From positions 1 to 7,788 of the forward strand of contig JACOEF010000427.1 in NCBI GenBank assembly GCA_024998705.1: 7,788 nt of DNA, in the 5' to 3' direction. The notes under the pieces were generated by a model. That model saw nothing but the letters and a program-made list of their open reading frames with translations. It was not told the DNA's origin and ran no database searches. A program made the translations under genes and the position numbers. The DNA comes from Nitrospira sp. Its GTDB lineage: Bacteria; Nitrospirota; Nitrospiria; Nitrospirales; Nitrospiraceae. Shown one piece after another: positions 1 to 6,489 of this stretch (position 1 is its first letter; every line of letters begins with the position of its first letter).

Positions 1-92
1 AGGAAGTGCTCCGTAATCTGATGGATCGATCGGACCTTGCTGTGGTTCGGAGTGTGAAAGAGCACGACCGTCGGGTTGCAGAGCTTAAATGA
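1..92 (+). CDS. C-terminal end of an unidentified protein (5' end outside window)
   Basis: An open frame enters from the left edge (first full codon at 3) and ends at TGA 90-92, giving 29 residues that finish in VKEHDRRVAELK. The piece is charged and probably helical, with no diagnostic motif, so no family can be named. The next plus-strand gene starts about 270 bases later and a strong hairpin lies 34 bases after the stop, which fits this being the true end of a transcription unit. The other two plus-strand frames hit stops early (positions 14-16 and 19-21). It could still be a chance open frame because it is so short. Confidence 0.45.
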   Translation, partial: EVLRNLMDRSDLAVVRSVKEHDRRVAELK

Positions 93-126
93 TCAACTGT
101 GACTAGCCCCAGCCTTCGCCTCTTGC

Positions 127-168
127 CCGGCGGGCATGGTTCGCATGCCCGCCGGTACTGTTTCTGCA
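127..168 (+). terminator. GC-rich hairpin, probable transcription terminator of the upstream gene
   Basis: Positions 127-138 (CCGGCGGGCATG) are exactly reverse-complementary to 144-155, giving a 12-bp perfect stem around a 5-base loop (GTTCG). The bases after the stem (TACTGTTTCTG) are only mildly T-rich, so this is a weak version of an intrinsic terminator. It lies just after the stop codon of the gene entering from the left, which supports a terminator role. A structured intergenic repeat is the alternative; no second copy is seen in the window. Confidence 0.5.
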
Positions 169-189
169 CCAGTCTCCTCCCATCATTCC

Positions 190-217
190 TTGCCTTGGCG
201 TATTTGCTGATTAAAAA
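190..217 (+). promoter_or_regulatory. Weak candidate sigma70-type promoter for the FGE-like/cytochrome pair
   Basis: TTGCCT (190-195) and TAAAAA (212-217) are 16 bases apart and each matches 4 of 6 consensus positions. They lie in the AT-richest stretch of the leader, about 150 bases before the ATG at 365. The match is poor enough to arise by chance, and nothing else in 156-350 looks more like a promoter. Confidence 0.2.
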
Positions 218-353
218 TAGACAGTGATTGCTTCTACCAGCCGGATAGCGCTCCAGGTTCGTGTACCTCCTTGGTGTGCAGTTGAGTTTGCCTAGAGGGG
301 CAGCTACACTTTGCGAGGAGTCGAGCCGGGTAGCCGGCAGGGGTCTTTCTGGT

Positions 354-359
354 GGGAGG
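354..359 (+). promoter_or_regulatory. Ribosome binding site that fixes the start of the FGE-like gene
   Basis: GGGAGG lies 5 bases before the ATG at 365. It supports that start over the in-frame TTG at 311, which would add 18 residues in front of the signal peptide and leave the hydrophobic segment buried inside the protein. Confidence 0.65.
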
Positions 360-364
360 TGCGC

Positions 365-1222
365 ATGCGTCTGCTCGGTATCATCGTTGTGTTGTCCGCC
401 ATCCTGGTGTTTGGAATCGGCTCGATTCGAGCGGCCGAGCCGCAAGTCGAAGCGAATGGTCTGGCAGGAGGGGCGCAGTCGATCACAGGAAAAGATGGTG
501 CGCCGATGGTGCTGATTCCGGCCGGGTCGTTCACGATGGGGAGTAATGACGGGTTGCCTGCCGAGCGTCCTGAACATACAGTGACCCTCGATGCGTATGC
601 CATCGATCGATATGAAGTGTCGCTGCAGCTCTATCGAAAGTTTCTCCAGGAGGCGAAACGTGATGCGCCTCCGACCTGGGACGATGAAGCGGCAGAGACG
701 GTCGGCGATCGTCCGGCGGTCGGGATGAGCTGGGGGGATGCGGCAGCCTACTGTACTTGGGCAGGGAAACGGCTCCCGACGGAGGCCGAATGGGAAAAAG
801 CGGCGCGCAGAACCGATGGGCGGCGCTACCCCTGGGGACACATGCAGCCCTTTGTCGATATTGCGAACTACAATCGCGGGATGTGGGTGAGCGAAGCCGT
901 TACGTTGGTTGGTGTGGCTGGTGGTGTGGAGGGGATGAGTGTCCGCCATGGGCTGAAAGAGGGCGGCCGCAGTCCGTATGGCCTTCATCATATGGCGGGG
1001 AACGCCGCGGAATGGGTGGCCGACTGGTACGATCGTGACTACTATTCGAAAAGTCCTGATAAAACGCCTACAGGCCCGTCCAGTGGCGAGAGACGGGTGA
1101 TTCGTGGCGGATCTTGGGCCGATCTGCCGATGACGTTACGTGTCTCCGCGCGTGTGTCGGCTGAGCCAGACTTTCAAGATCGAACGGGAGGATTTCGCTG
1201 TGCGATGGCGGTCACGCCATAG
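365..1222 (+). CDS. Exported SUMF1/FGE-sulfatase domain protein lacking catalytic cysteines
   Basis: This 285-residue protein opens with a signal peptide (hydrophobic core about residues 3-20, likely cleavage after SIRA at 23), so it should act in the periplasm or envelope. The rest is one formylglycine-generating-enzyme (FGE-sulfatase, C-type-lectin-like) domain. Landmarks are MVLIPAGSFTMGS (48-60), GKRLPTEAEWEKAAR (134-148), YPWG (155-158), MAGNAAEWVADWY (210-222), RVIRGGSW (244-251) and GGFRC (275-279). True FGEs carry two copper-binding active-site cysteines just after the GGS motif; here that stretch reads WADLPMTLRVSAR with no cysteine, so sulfatase activation is unlikely. The only cysteines outside the signal region are 130 and 279. 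Such cysteine-less relatives, for example NirV-type proteins, usually have unknown or structural roles. The cytochrome gene 54 bases downstream on the same strand suggests co-transcription and a redox-linked role, which is inference. Confidence 0.88.
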   Translation: MRLLGIIVVLSAILVFGIGSIRAAEPQVEANGLAGGAQSITGKDGAPMVLIPAGSFTMGSNDGLPAERPEHTVTLDAYAIDRYEVSLQLYRKFLQEAKRDAPPTWDDEAAETVGDRPAVGMSWGDAAAYCTWAGKRLPTEAEWEKAARRTDGRRYPWGHMQPFVDIANYNRGMWVSEAVTLVGVAGGVEGMSVRHGLKEGGRSPYGLHHMAGNAAEWVADWYDRDYYSKSPDKTPTGPSSGERRVIRGGSWADLPMTLRVSARVSAEPDFQDRTGGFRCAMAVTP

Positions 1223-1276
1223 TGCCACAGGTGAGTCCTAGGAGTGATGCCTCTGTAAGGTTCCTATCGCCTGTCT

Positions 1277-1798
1277 ATGCGTGATTCGGGTGCCACTCCC
1301 TCACCTTCGCCGTCGAACCGAACGCACAAGGCCTTAGCCGCGTTGGCTGCTGCCTGTGTGTGTTTGGTTGCTCTGGTGGGGGTTCGGAATTTCTCGTCCT
1401 CTCCTGCTTCTTCCCCATCTGCTCAGAGCATAGATCCGAATATGGTGCCGTTGGTGACGGGAGATGAACCGATTCAGGAGCTCTTTGTCCGTGCCGGCTG
1501 CCCGGTCTGTCATCAGATCCCAGGCATTGCCGGTGCAAAGGGGCAGGTTGGTCCGCCACTATGGCTGGGGAGGACCGGGGCGAGTCGCCTGGCCGATCCG
1601 CAGTATAAGGGACAGGCGCAGACGGTTCGGGAATACATTGTGGAATCAGTGGTATCCCCGGGGATCTATGTCGTGCCCGGGTTTCCGGCGAATACTATGC
1701 CGGCGTGGTACGGACGGAAGTTAAGTGCGGGTGCTTTGGCGAAGATCGCGTCGTATCTTGAGCAGGCCGCAGACGAGTCGCCGACCGGACCTCCCTAG
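1277..1798 (+). CDS. Membrane-anchored monohaem c-type cytochrome
   Basis: This 173-residue protein has one N-terminal hydrophobic segment (about 19-37) that probably anchors it in the inner membrane, then a Ser/Pro-rich linker (38-55) and a class I cytochrome c domain facing the periplasm. The haem-binding motif is CPVCH (75-79). The likely axial methionine is M141 in NTMPAWYGRKLS, a context like the C-terminal cytochrome domains of caa3-type oxidases and similar electron carriers. It ends with a typical closing helix (ALAKIASYLEQ, 153-163). It should pass single electrons between membrane complexes, but its partners cannot be named. ATG 1277 is chosen because it includes the anchor; the nearest purine-rich site (AAGG, 1257-1260) is too distant to be a convincing ribosome binding site. 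It follows the FGE-like gene on the same strand, with no terminator between them, and ends at a hairpin terminator. Confidence 0.87.
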   Translation: MRDSGATPSPSPSNRTHKALAALAAACVCLVALVGVRNFSSSPASSPSAQSIDPNMVPLVTGDEPIQELFVRAGCPVCHQIPGIAGAKGQVGPPLWLGRTGASRLADPQYKGQAQTVREYIVESVVSPGIYVVPGFPANTMPAWYGRKLSAGALAKIASYLEQAADESPTGPP

Positions 1799-1817
1799 GC
1801 GGACATGCCGATCAAGT

Positions 1818-1880
1818 GTGCGGCGCCGTGGTGCGCCGGAGTCCCGGCAGACGCTCAGGCGCCGCACGTCTTCGTTTCTT
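1818..1880 (+). terminator. Nested hairpin terminator between the convergent cytochrome and pilU genes
   Basis: GTGCGGCGCC (1818-1827) pairs perfectly with GGCGCCGCAC (1858-1867). The 30-base loop holds a second perfect stem, GCCGG (1835-1839) with CCGGC (1844-1848). On the plus strand the outer stem is followed by a T-rich run (GTCTTCGTTTCTT, 1868-1880); on the minus strand it is not. It therefore most likely ends plus-strand transcription from the cytochrome unit, 20 bases after its stop codon. Some action on pilU transcripts is possible. Confidence 0.6.
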
Positions 1881-2881
1881 CAGCGTTTCTTGCTGCCGCC
1901 CTGGCCCATTTGTCCTTGAATCTGGAATCCTTTTTCATTCCGATCGTTCTTGTCCAGGAGGGCAGCTACGGCGTCATCGCCTTTCACCCCCGCCAGCTTA
2001 ATTTTTAGGCGCAGGTTGTTGGCGCTGTCGGCGTTGATCAGCGCTTGTTCGATGCTGATCCGCCCAGCTTTATAGAGCTGCAACAGCACGTGGTCGAATG
2101 TCTGGCATCCTTCGTCGATGCCCTGTTCCATCGCCTCTTTCAACGTATCGATCTCCGAACGTTTGATGAGGTCTTTGATGCGCGGTGTATCCAGCATGAT
2201 TTCGAGCGCGGGTACGCGGCGGCCGTCGAGGGAGGGGATCAATCGTTGAGAGATAATGGCCCGGAGGTTCAGCGAGAGCTGCAGATAGATCTGCGCGTGC
2301 CGTTCTACCGGGAAGAAGTTCATGATGCGCTCGATGGATTGGTTGGCATTGTTCGAGTGCAAGGTCCCGAGGCACAGGTGACCGGTTTCGGCGAAGGTGA
2401 TGGCCGCTTCCATGGTTTCCGTGTCACGAATTTCTCCGATGAGAATGACATCCGGGGCCTGGCGCAAGGTATTCTTGAGCGCGTTGCCGAACGAATGAGT
2501 GTCAAAGCCGACTTCCCGCTGGGTGACAATCGATTTCTTGTGGTGGTGGACGAACTCGATCGGGTCCTCCACGCTGATAATGTGCCCGGCGTGTACGGTA
2601 TTTCGGTGGTCGATCATTGCGGCCAGGGATGTGGATTTGCCTGAGCCGGTGGCGCCGACGACCAGGACCAGCCCGCGCTTGGTCATGGCGATGTCCTTGA
2701 CGATAGGCGGCAGGTCGAGTTGCTCAACGGTCATGATTTCCGCTTTGATGTGACGGAATACCAGTCCGACATTGCCCTTTTGCCGGAAGATGTTGACGCG
2801 GAAACGGCCGAGTTCCTTGTAATAAAGGGCGAGGTTCATCTCCATCTTTTCTTCGAACTCACCTCGTTGCTGTCCACGCAT
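1880..2881 (-). CDS. pilU: Type IV pilus retraction ATPase PilU, intact 3' part of a gene broken by an in-frame stop
   Basis: The open frame encodes 333 residues of a PilT/PilU-type secretion ATPase, a hexameric cytoplasmic motor that works with PilT to depolymerise type IV pili. In this numbering it has Walker A GATGSGKST (76-84), the Asp box SVEDPIEF (103-110), Walker B DVILIGEIRD (144-153) and the His box AETGHLCLGTLHS (164-176). TSLAAMI and NTLRQAPDVI are typical of PilU rather than PilT, as is the position after pilT. The natural start is at 3043, 54 codons upstream; a TAG at 2945-2947 interrupts that frame, and the next ATG is the one at 2881. That ATG has no ribosome binding site, and starting there removes about half of the N-terminal PAS-like domain that packs against the motor domain. 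Full length would be 387 residues, normal for PilU. Either the gene is inactive or the stop is a sequencing error. Confidence 0.85.
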   Translation of the reverse strand: MRGQQRGEFEEKMEMNLALYYKELGRFRVNIFRQKGNVGLVFRHIKAEIMTVEQLDLPPIVKDIAMTKRGLVLVVGATGSGKSTSLAAMIDHRNTVHAGHIISVEDPIEFVHHHKKSIVTQREVGFDTHSFGNALKNTLRQAPDVILIGEIRDTETMEAAITFAETGHLCLGTLHSNNANQSIERIMNFFPVERHAQIYLQLSLNLRAIISQRLIPSLDGRRVPALEIMLDTPRIKDLIKRSEIDTLKEAMEQGIDEGCQTFDHVLLQLYKAGRISIEQALINADSANNLRLKIKLAGVKGDDAVAALLDKNDRNEKGFQIQGQMGQGGSKKR

Positions 2882-3043
2882 GAGGGCCAGCGCCAGCGTC
2901 TCGAGCTGCTCGTTCGTGAACGGTGGGGCATCGGTCCGATGTGTCTAGCCATGGATGCGATAGATGGGGGGCGCATCGACGGTGAGATACAGGTCGGACG
3001 ATTCCTGCTTGACCATCACTTCGAGAAGTGTGCGAACATCCAT
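2882..3043 (-). pseudogene. pilU: Severed N-terminal segment of pilU, with in-frame TAG at codon 33
   Basis: Translation from ATG 3043-3041 gives a typical PilU N-terminus (MDVRTLLEVMVKQESSDLYL, then TVDAPPIYRIHG) for 32 residues, then TAG (2947-2945). Beyond the stop the same frame continues with family-like sequence (THRTDAPPFTNEQLETLALA) straight into the ATG at 2881. The frame is the same on both sides, so the lesion is one substituted codon and not an insertion or deletion. One base change would restore a sense codon such as CAG, AAG, GAG or TGG. A 32-residue product alone would have no function. Confidence 0.85.
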
Positions 3044-3049
3044 GAAATG

Positions 3050-3056
3050 CCTCTTT
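3050..3056 (-). promoter_or_regulatory. Ribosome binding site of full-length pilU
   Basis: Read on the minus strand, AAAGAGG ends 6 bases before the ATG at 3043. This well-placed site marks the true pilU start and shows that the internal ATG at 2881, which has no such site, is not the original one. Confidence 0.65.
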
Positions 3057-3099
3057 GTAATCCTGAGTGAAGCCCGAGACGACTGCGCGGACGGCCTGC

Positions 3100-4161
3100 T
3101 TACGCGGCGCCTCCCGCTGCGACGTTAAAGAGATTGGGATTCATGCTGCGCGACTGCGCCTCGGCTTTTGTCACCATGCCGCGTGTGGCGAGGTCGAACA
3201 GGGCCATATCCATGGTCTGCATGCCGTCCTTTTGGCTGGCCTGCATGATGCCGGGTATTTGATGGAGTTTGCCTTCGCGGATGAGGTTCCGCACCGCCGA
3301 GGTGCCGACCATGATCTCTACCGCGGCAATCCGTCCGCCGCTCTTTTTCTTGAGGAGCGTTTGGGTCAGGACCGCCTCCAGCGTTTCGGAGAGCTGCGCG
3401 CGGACTTGAGCCTGTTGATTCGGAGGGAAGGCGTCGATGATCCGGTCGATGGTCTTGGGCGCGCTGGATGTGTGCAAGGTTGCAAAGACCAAGTGTCCGG
3501 TTTCGGCCGCGGTCAGAGCCAGCTGAATCGTATCCAGGTCGCGCATTTCGCCGACGAGAATGATGTCCGGGTCTTCGCGCAGCGCGGCGCGAAGGGCATT
3601 GGCGAACGACAGTGTGTGCACGCCCAGTTCTCGCTGGTTGACCAGGCATTTTTTGGATTTGTGCACAAACTCCACCGGATCTTCGATGGTGAGAATGTGC
3701 CCTTCAAAGGTGTTGTTGAGATAGTCGATCATGCCTGCAAGCGTGGTGGATTTTCCGGAGCCGGTCGGGCCGGTCACCAGGATCAGGCCTTTCTCTCGGT
3801 CGCAGAGTTGTCGAAGGATCGGCGGCATGCCGAGTTTCTCCAGGGGAAGGATTTCTGTCGGAATGGTCCGGAACACGGCCCCCAAGCCACGCCCTTGCAC
3901 AAACACGTTGACGCGGAATCGGGCAATGTCGCCCAGGTCGAATGAGAAGTCACATTCCCGGTGTTCTTCGAAATTTTTCCGTTGTGCGTCGCTCATCATG
4001 TCATAGATGAGCGCGTGGGTTTCATCCTGAGTCAGTGGGGGATGGTCGAGTTTCTTGAGATCGCCATGCAGGCGGATCATCGGTGGTTCACCGGCGCTGA
4101 TGTGGCAGTCCGAGGCGCCCTGTTGGACGCCAAAGGTCAACAATTTGGAGATATCAATCAT
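3100..4161 (-). CDS. pilT: Type IV pilus twitching motility ATPase PilT
   Basis: This complete 353-residue protein is of normal length for PilT, the hexameric cytoplasmic ATPase that drives pilus retraction, twitching and DNA uptake. The N-terminal PAS-like domain (about 1-100) begins with the family pattern ASDCHISAGEPP (16-27). The motor domain has Walker A GPTGSGKST (131-139), the Asp box TIEDPVEF (158-165), Walker B DIILVGEMRD (199-208) and the His box AETGHLVFATLHT (219-231). The C-terminal AVRNLIREGKLHQI (289-302) corresponds to the PilT-specific AIRNLIRE motif needed for retraction. GGAG at 4169-4172 lies 7 bases before ATG 4161. pilU follows 56 bases downstream on the same strand, so the two are probably co-transcribed. 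No other pilus genes are in view. I see no convincing promoter in the 178-base gap upstream, so it may be read through from bioF. Confidence 0.95.
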   Translation of the reverse strand: MIDISKLLTFGVQQGASDCHISAGEPPMIRLHGDLKKLDHPPLTQDETHALIYDMMSDAQRKNFEEHRECDFSFDLGDIARFRVNVFVQGRGLGAVFRTIPTEILPLEKLGMPPILRQLCDREKGLILVTGPTGSGKSTTLAGMIDYLNNTFEGHILTIEDPVEFVHKSKKCLVNQRELGVHTLSFANALRAALREDPDIILVGEMRDLDTIQLALTAAETGHLVFATLHTSSAPKTIDRIIDAFPPNQQAQVRAQLSETLEAVLTQTLLKKKSGGRIAAVEIMVGTSAVRNLIREGKLHQIPGIMQASQKDGMQTMDMALFDLATRGMVTKAEAQSRSMNPNLFNVAAGGAA

Positions 4162-4339
4162 CGGATCACTCCATGCAGTGAGAAAATGTATGGATGAACG
4201 AGCGTTGCTATGAATGGATGATCATGGCTCGTCAGCTTGATTCGATCATGCCATAGGAAGGTGAGAAAGCAAGAAAATACCCAGAAGAGACGGGGTGGAA
4301 ATGGTGGCTGGCGGCCGCTCTGTGAAGGGCGATCGTTGC

Positions 4340-5092
4340 TTAGATCATGTTGAGCGCACGCCCTGCCTGGGCGAGTGCTGCCAGTGCCTGGTCGATATGC
4401 TCATCGGTGTGATCGGCGGTGATCGTAAGACGAATCCGACTCGTGGAAGCCGGCACCGTCGGGGGGCGAATCGCGGGGGCGTAGACTCCCAGAGTGAGCA
4501 AAGTGCGAGCAAAGTTCATCGCGCGATCGGGATCGCCGACGATAATCGGGAGAATGGGGCTCTCCGACGAGGCGAGCCGGAAGCCGAGGTCCCTGAGTCC
4601 TTGTGCGAGGCGGTCGCGATTCCGCCATAATCGGGCGCGCCGTTCGGGCTCCTGCCTGATGATGCGGAGTGCCGCTGTGGCGGCTGCGGCTGAACCCGGC
4701 GTGGGGGCAGTCGTATAGGTAAAGGCGCGGCAGGTATTCACGAGATAAGCAATGAACTCGGCTGATCCGGACAGGTACCCTCCGGCGCTCCCGATGGCTT
4801 TGCTTAAGGTGCCCATGTGATAGGGCACGCGCGATTCGACATGGCAATGTTCGAGGGTACCTCGTCCCGTTTCGCCAAGGATGCCTGTGCCGTGTGCATC
4901 GTCGACATAGACGGCTGCGCCATACCGTTCCGCCAACAGGGCCATATCTCTCAAGGGTGCGATGTCTCCGTCCATGCTGAAGATACCGTCGGTCACGATG
5001 AGAGTAGGGTTGCTGGAGGACCTCCGGGCGAGCAATTGTTCCAGATGGTTCATGTCCCGATGGTGGTAGATGCGAAATGTGGCCCCGCTCAA
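4340..5092 (-). CDS. bioF: 8-amino-7-oxononanoate synthase BioF, C-terminal part of a frameshifted gene
   Basis: These 250 residues are the C-terminal two-thirds of BioF, the PLP enzyme that condenses pimeloyl-thioester with L-alanine to form 8-amino-7-oxononanoate in biotin synthesis. Visible features are TDGIFSMDGDIAPL (34-47), VDDAHGTG (63-70, with the cofactor-contacting Asp and His), the PLP-lysine K98 in TLSKAIGSAGGY (95-106) and the C-terminal AIRPPTVP (207-214). The open frame can start only at TTG 5092, which overlaps the stop of the N-terminal part in TTGA and has no ribosome binding site. LSGATFRIYHH follows on directly from the HASLIDGC of the upstream fragment, so one base is missing at the junction. 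With it restored the protein would be about 386 residues, close to the 384 of E. coli BioF. Another alpha-oxoamine synthase is possible but less likely. Confidence 0.85.
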   Translation of the reverse strand: MSGATFRIYHHRDMNHLEQLLARRSSSNPTLIVTDGIFSMDGDIAPLRDMALLAERYGAAVYVDDAHGTGILGETGRGTLEHCHVESRVPYHMGTLSKAIGSAGGYLSGSAEFIAYLVNTCRAFTYTTAPTPGSAAAATAALRIIRQEPERRARLWRNRDRLAQGLRDLGFRLASSESPILPIIVGDPDRAMNFARTLLTLGVYAPAIRPPTVPASTSRIRLTITADHTDEHIDQALAALAQAGRALNMI

Positions 5093-5499
5093 CGGCAGCC
5101 ATCGATCAGGCTTGCATGGCAGAGGCGATCGGCTAGTATGAGTCCGTCTTTTCCGATCAATGCCGGAATGGCGCTGATATTGGCCAGATATCCGGCTGCG
5201 AAGGTGAGCGCGGCTTCCGTGCCTTTAAACCGGGCGAGTGCCGTTTCGAGTTCCTCATGGGGTGTCAGGCTGCCGCAGACGAGACGTGATGCCCCGGATC
5301 CTGCTCCGTAGGGACGCGTTGCTTCGACGGCCGCTTCGATGACAGCCGGGTGCGTGGCGAGCCCCAGGTAATTATTGGAGGAAAGCAGGATGACGGTCTG
5401 TCCGTCGAGTGTGACCGTCGGCCCCGTGGCCGAGGCGATGGTGCGGAGCTGGCGCAGCAGATGCTGGTCCTGTAATTTTTGAAGATGCTCCTTGAACAT
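5089..5499 (-). CDS. bioF: 8-amino-7-oxononanoate synthase BioF, N-terminal part of a frameshifted gene
   Basis: These 136 residues are the N-terminal third of BioF. SNNYLGLATHP (41-51), YGAGSGASRLVCGS (64-77), HEELETALARFKG (81-93) and DRLCHASLIDG (124-134) are family hallmarks; H128 matches the histidine that stacks on the PLP ring. The frame ends at TGA 5091-5089, just where the family continues with L-S-G-A, and the missing part lies in the overlapping frame. Restoring one base between the CG and TTG at about 5092-5093 rejoins the two. Without the PLP lysine, which lies in the other part, this fragment cannot be active alone. ATG 5499 starts the conserved N-terminal helix (MFKEHLQKLQ); its ribosome binding site is weak. 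Upstream it diverges from the TPR gene. Confidence 0.85.
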   Translation of the reverse strand: MFKEHLQKLQDQHLLRQLRTIASATGPTVTLDGQTVILLSSNNYLGLATHPAVIEAAVEATRPYGAGSGASRLVCGSLTPHEELETALARFKGTEAALTFAAGYLANISAIPALIGKDGLILADRLCHASLIDGCR

Positions 5500-5529
5500 G
5501 GTGTTCTGCGCCTTGAGGGTCTCGAATAT

Positions 5530-5559
5530 TTGACAAGGCTGACTGCTCCCTAGTATAAG
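5530..5559 (+). promoter_or_regulatory. Strong sigma70-type promoter for the TPR protein gene
   Basis: TTGACA (5530-5535) is a perfect -35 element and TATAAG (5554-5559) matches the -10 consensus at 5 of 6 positions, with an 18-base spacer. It points at the gene starting at 5620 and would leave a leader of roughly 55 bases. It is the best promoter match I found in the window. Confidence 0.6.
5552..5557 (-). promoter_or_regulatory. Possible -10 element for bioF, overlapping the divergent promoter
   Basis: Read on the minus strand, 5557-5552 is TATACT, 5 of 6 to the -10 consensus and about 52 bases before the bioF start codon. The -35 region 17 bases upstream (TCGTTT) is poor. It overlaps the -10 of the plus-strand promoter because TAGTATA is nearly palindromic, so the match could be a by-product of that promoter. 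Confidence 0.25.
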
Positions 5560-5619
5560 GCGCGAGGCGTTCGGAAACGACCGCTTCTTTTACCGTGTCT
5601 ATAGACTGATCGAGAGAGC

Positions 5620-6453
5620 ATGAGTTATCGAATCAAGGTTCCCGCAAAGGTCGATCCACTCGATGAAGCGCACCTGTTGACCGGAGTGGAGCGGTTTCTG
5701 CTCGCTTTGCAGGAGCAGCGGCGGGCAGTTCTCGTTGGATTGGGAGTCTTGCTCGTTGCCGCGGCGGTGGTTGCGGGAGTCATGTGGTACGACTACCAGG
5801 CGACGCTGAAGGCCAGAGAACTCGAGCAGGAAGCGACACTCCACTATCTCAACCGGCCGGCTGACGATCCGAAAAAATCGCACGAACAGCTTTCGCAAGC
5901 CATCAATCTCTACAAGCAGGTTGTGGATCAATACCCACGGAGCCCCGTTGCTCCGCTGGCCCTATTCCATTTAGGGAATGCGCAGGTGCTGGCGAATGAG
6001 GTTGACGCGGGGATTGAGACCTACAAGCGATTTATGTTGCTCCATAGCTCCAATATCTCGCTCTTGGGTCTTGTTCAGCAGCGGCTGACCTACGCCTATT
6101 TGGCGAAGGGAGATCGTGATCAGGCGGTGAAGGCGTTTACCGGCATTCTCGAGATCCCCGGTGCTCTGAATAAAGACCACGTACTCTTTGAATTGGCAAA
6201 ACTGGAAGAATCGCAGTCCCGTCCTGAGGGAGCCCTGGCGCATTACCAGGACCTGATGAAGAATTACCCCAACTCGCCCTTCACCAGTGAAGCGGCCGTC
6301 AGAGTGAAAGTGTTGGAAGTGAAGAAGTCTCCGGAGAGTCCGGCGGCCACTGCTACACCTGCTCCGGCTGTCACCGCGCCGGCTCCTCAGCCTGAAGCGC
6401 CGGCCAAGTCCTCGAGCAAGTCCTCCGCATCGTCCTCCAAGAAAAAGCCCTAA
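5620..6453 (+). CDS. Membrane-anchored TPR-repeat protein with a low-complexity C-terminal tail
   Basis: This 277-residue protein has a cytoplasmic N-terminus (1-35, ending in QEQRR), one transmembrane helix (about 37-56) and then a soluble part, which by the positive-inside rule lies in the periplasm. Residues about 88-225 are tetratricopeptide-like helical pairs, with repeated signatures such as AINLYKQVVDQYPRSP (94-109), AGIETYKRF (130-138), AVKAFTGIL (169-177) and ALAHYQDLMKNYPNSP (205-220). The tail (about 237-277) is Ala/Pro-rich and ends in Ser/Lys repeats (KSSSKSSASSSKKKP), so it is probably disordered and basic. The layout resembles YfgM-type proteins, which assist the Sec translocon, but the match is to architecture only and no function can be assigned. 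A strong promoter lies upstream; before ATG 5620 there is only a GAGAGAG stretch as a ribosome binding site. Confidence 0.8.
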   Translation: MSYRIKVPAKVDPLDEAHLLTGVERFLLALQEQRRAVLVGLGVLLVAAAVVAGVMWYDYQATLKARELEQEATLHYLNRPADDPKKSHEQLSQAINLYKQVVDQYPRSPVAPLALFHLGNAQVLANEVDAGIETYKRFMLLHSSNISLLGLVQQRLTYAYLAKGDRDQAVKAFTGILEIPGALNKDHVLFELAKLEESQSRPEGALAHYQDLMKNYPNSPFTSEAAVRVKVLEVKKSPESPAATATPAPAVTAPAPQPEAPAKSSSKSSASSSKKKP

Positions 6454-6489
6454 CGCGTTCCTCGGGGTAATACGTTGACGGCGGTCGCA

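Noticed and set aside
311..364. Upstream TTG start adding 18 residues to the FGE-like protein
   Set aside because: It would place residues in front of a clear signal peptide, while ATG 365 has a good ribosome binding site.
1247..1258. Tiny frame ATG-CCT-CTG-TAA after AGGAG between the FGE-like and cytochrome genes
   Set aside because: Three codons with too short a spacer; there is no pattern suggesting a leader peptide.
2045..2644. Plus-strand open frame of 199 codons opposite pilU
   Set aside because: It mirrors the conserved PilU motor domain and has no family features of its own.
3067..3945. Long plus-strand open frame of 292 codons opposite pilT
   Set aside because: It is fully antisense to an unmistakable pilT, has no recognisable motif, and is explained by the codon bias of the real gene.
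4190..4250. Short direct repeats ATGGATGA (4190, 4214) and GATCATG (4220, 4244), both 24 bases apart, upstream of pilT
   Set aside because: The bases between the matches do not align, so there is no 24-base tandem unit; probably chance, though operator sites cannot be excluded.
4311..4318. Palindrome GCGGCCGC downstream of bioF as a terminator
   Set aside because: A self-complementary 8-mer with no loop and no T-run does not form a terminator hairpin.
5085..5100. Programmed ribosomal frameshift in bioF
   Set aside because: Rejoining the frames needs a -1 shift, but there is no slippery heptamer, and BioF is not known to use frameshifting.
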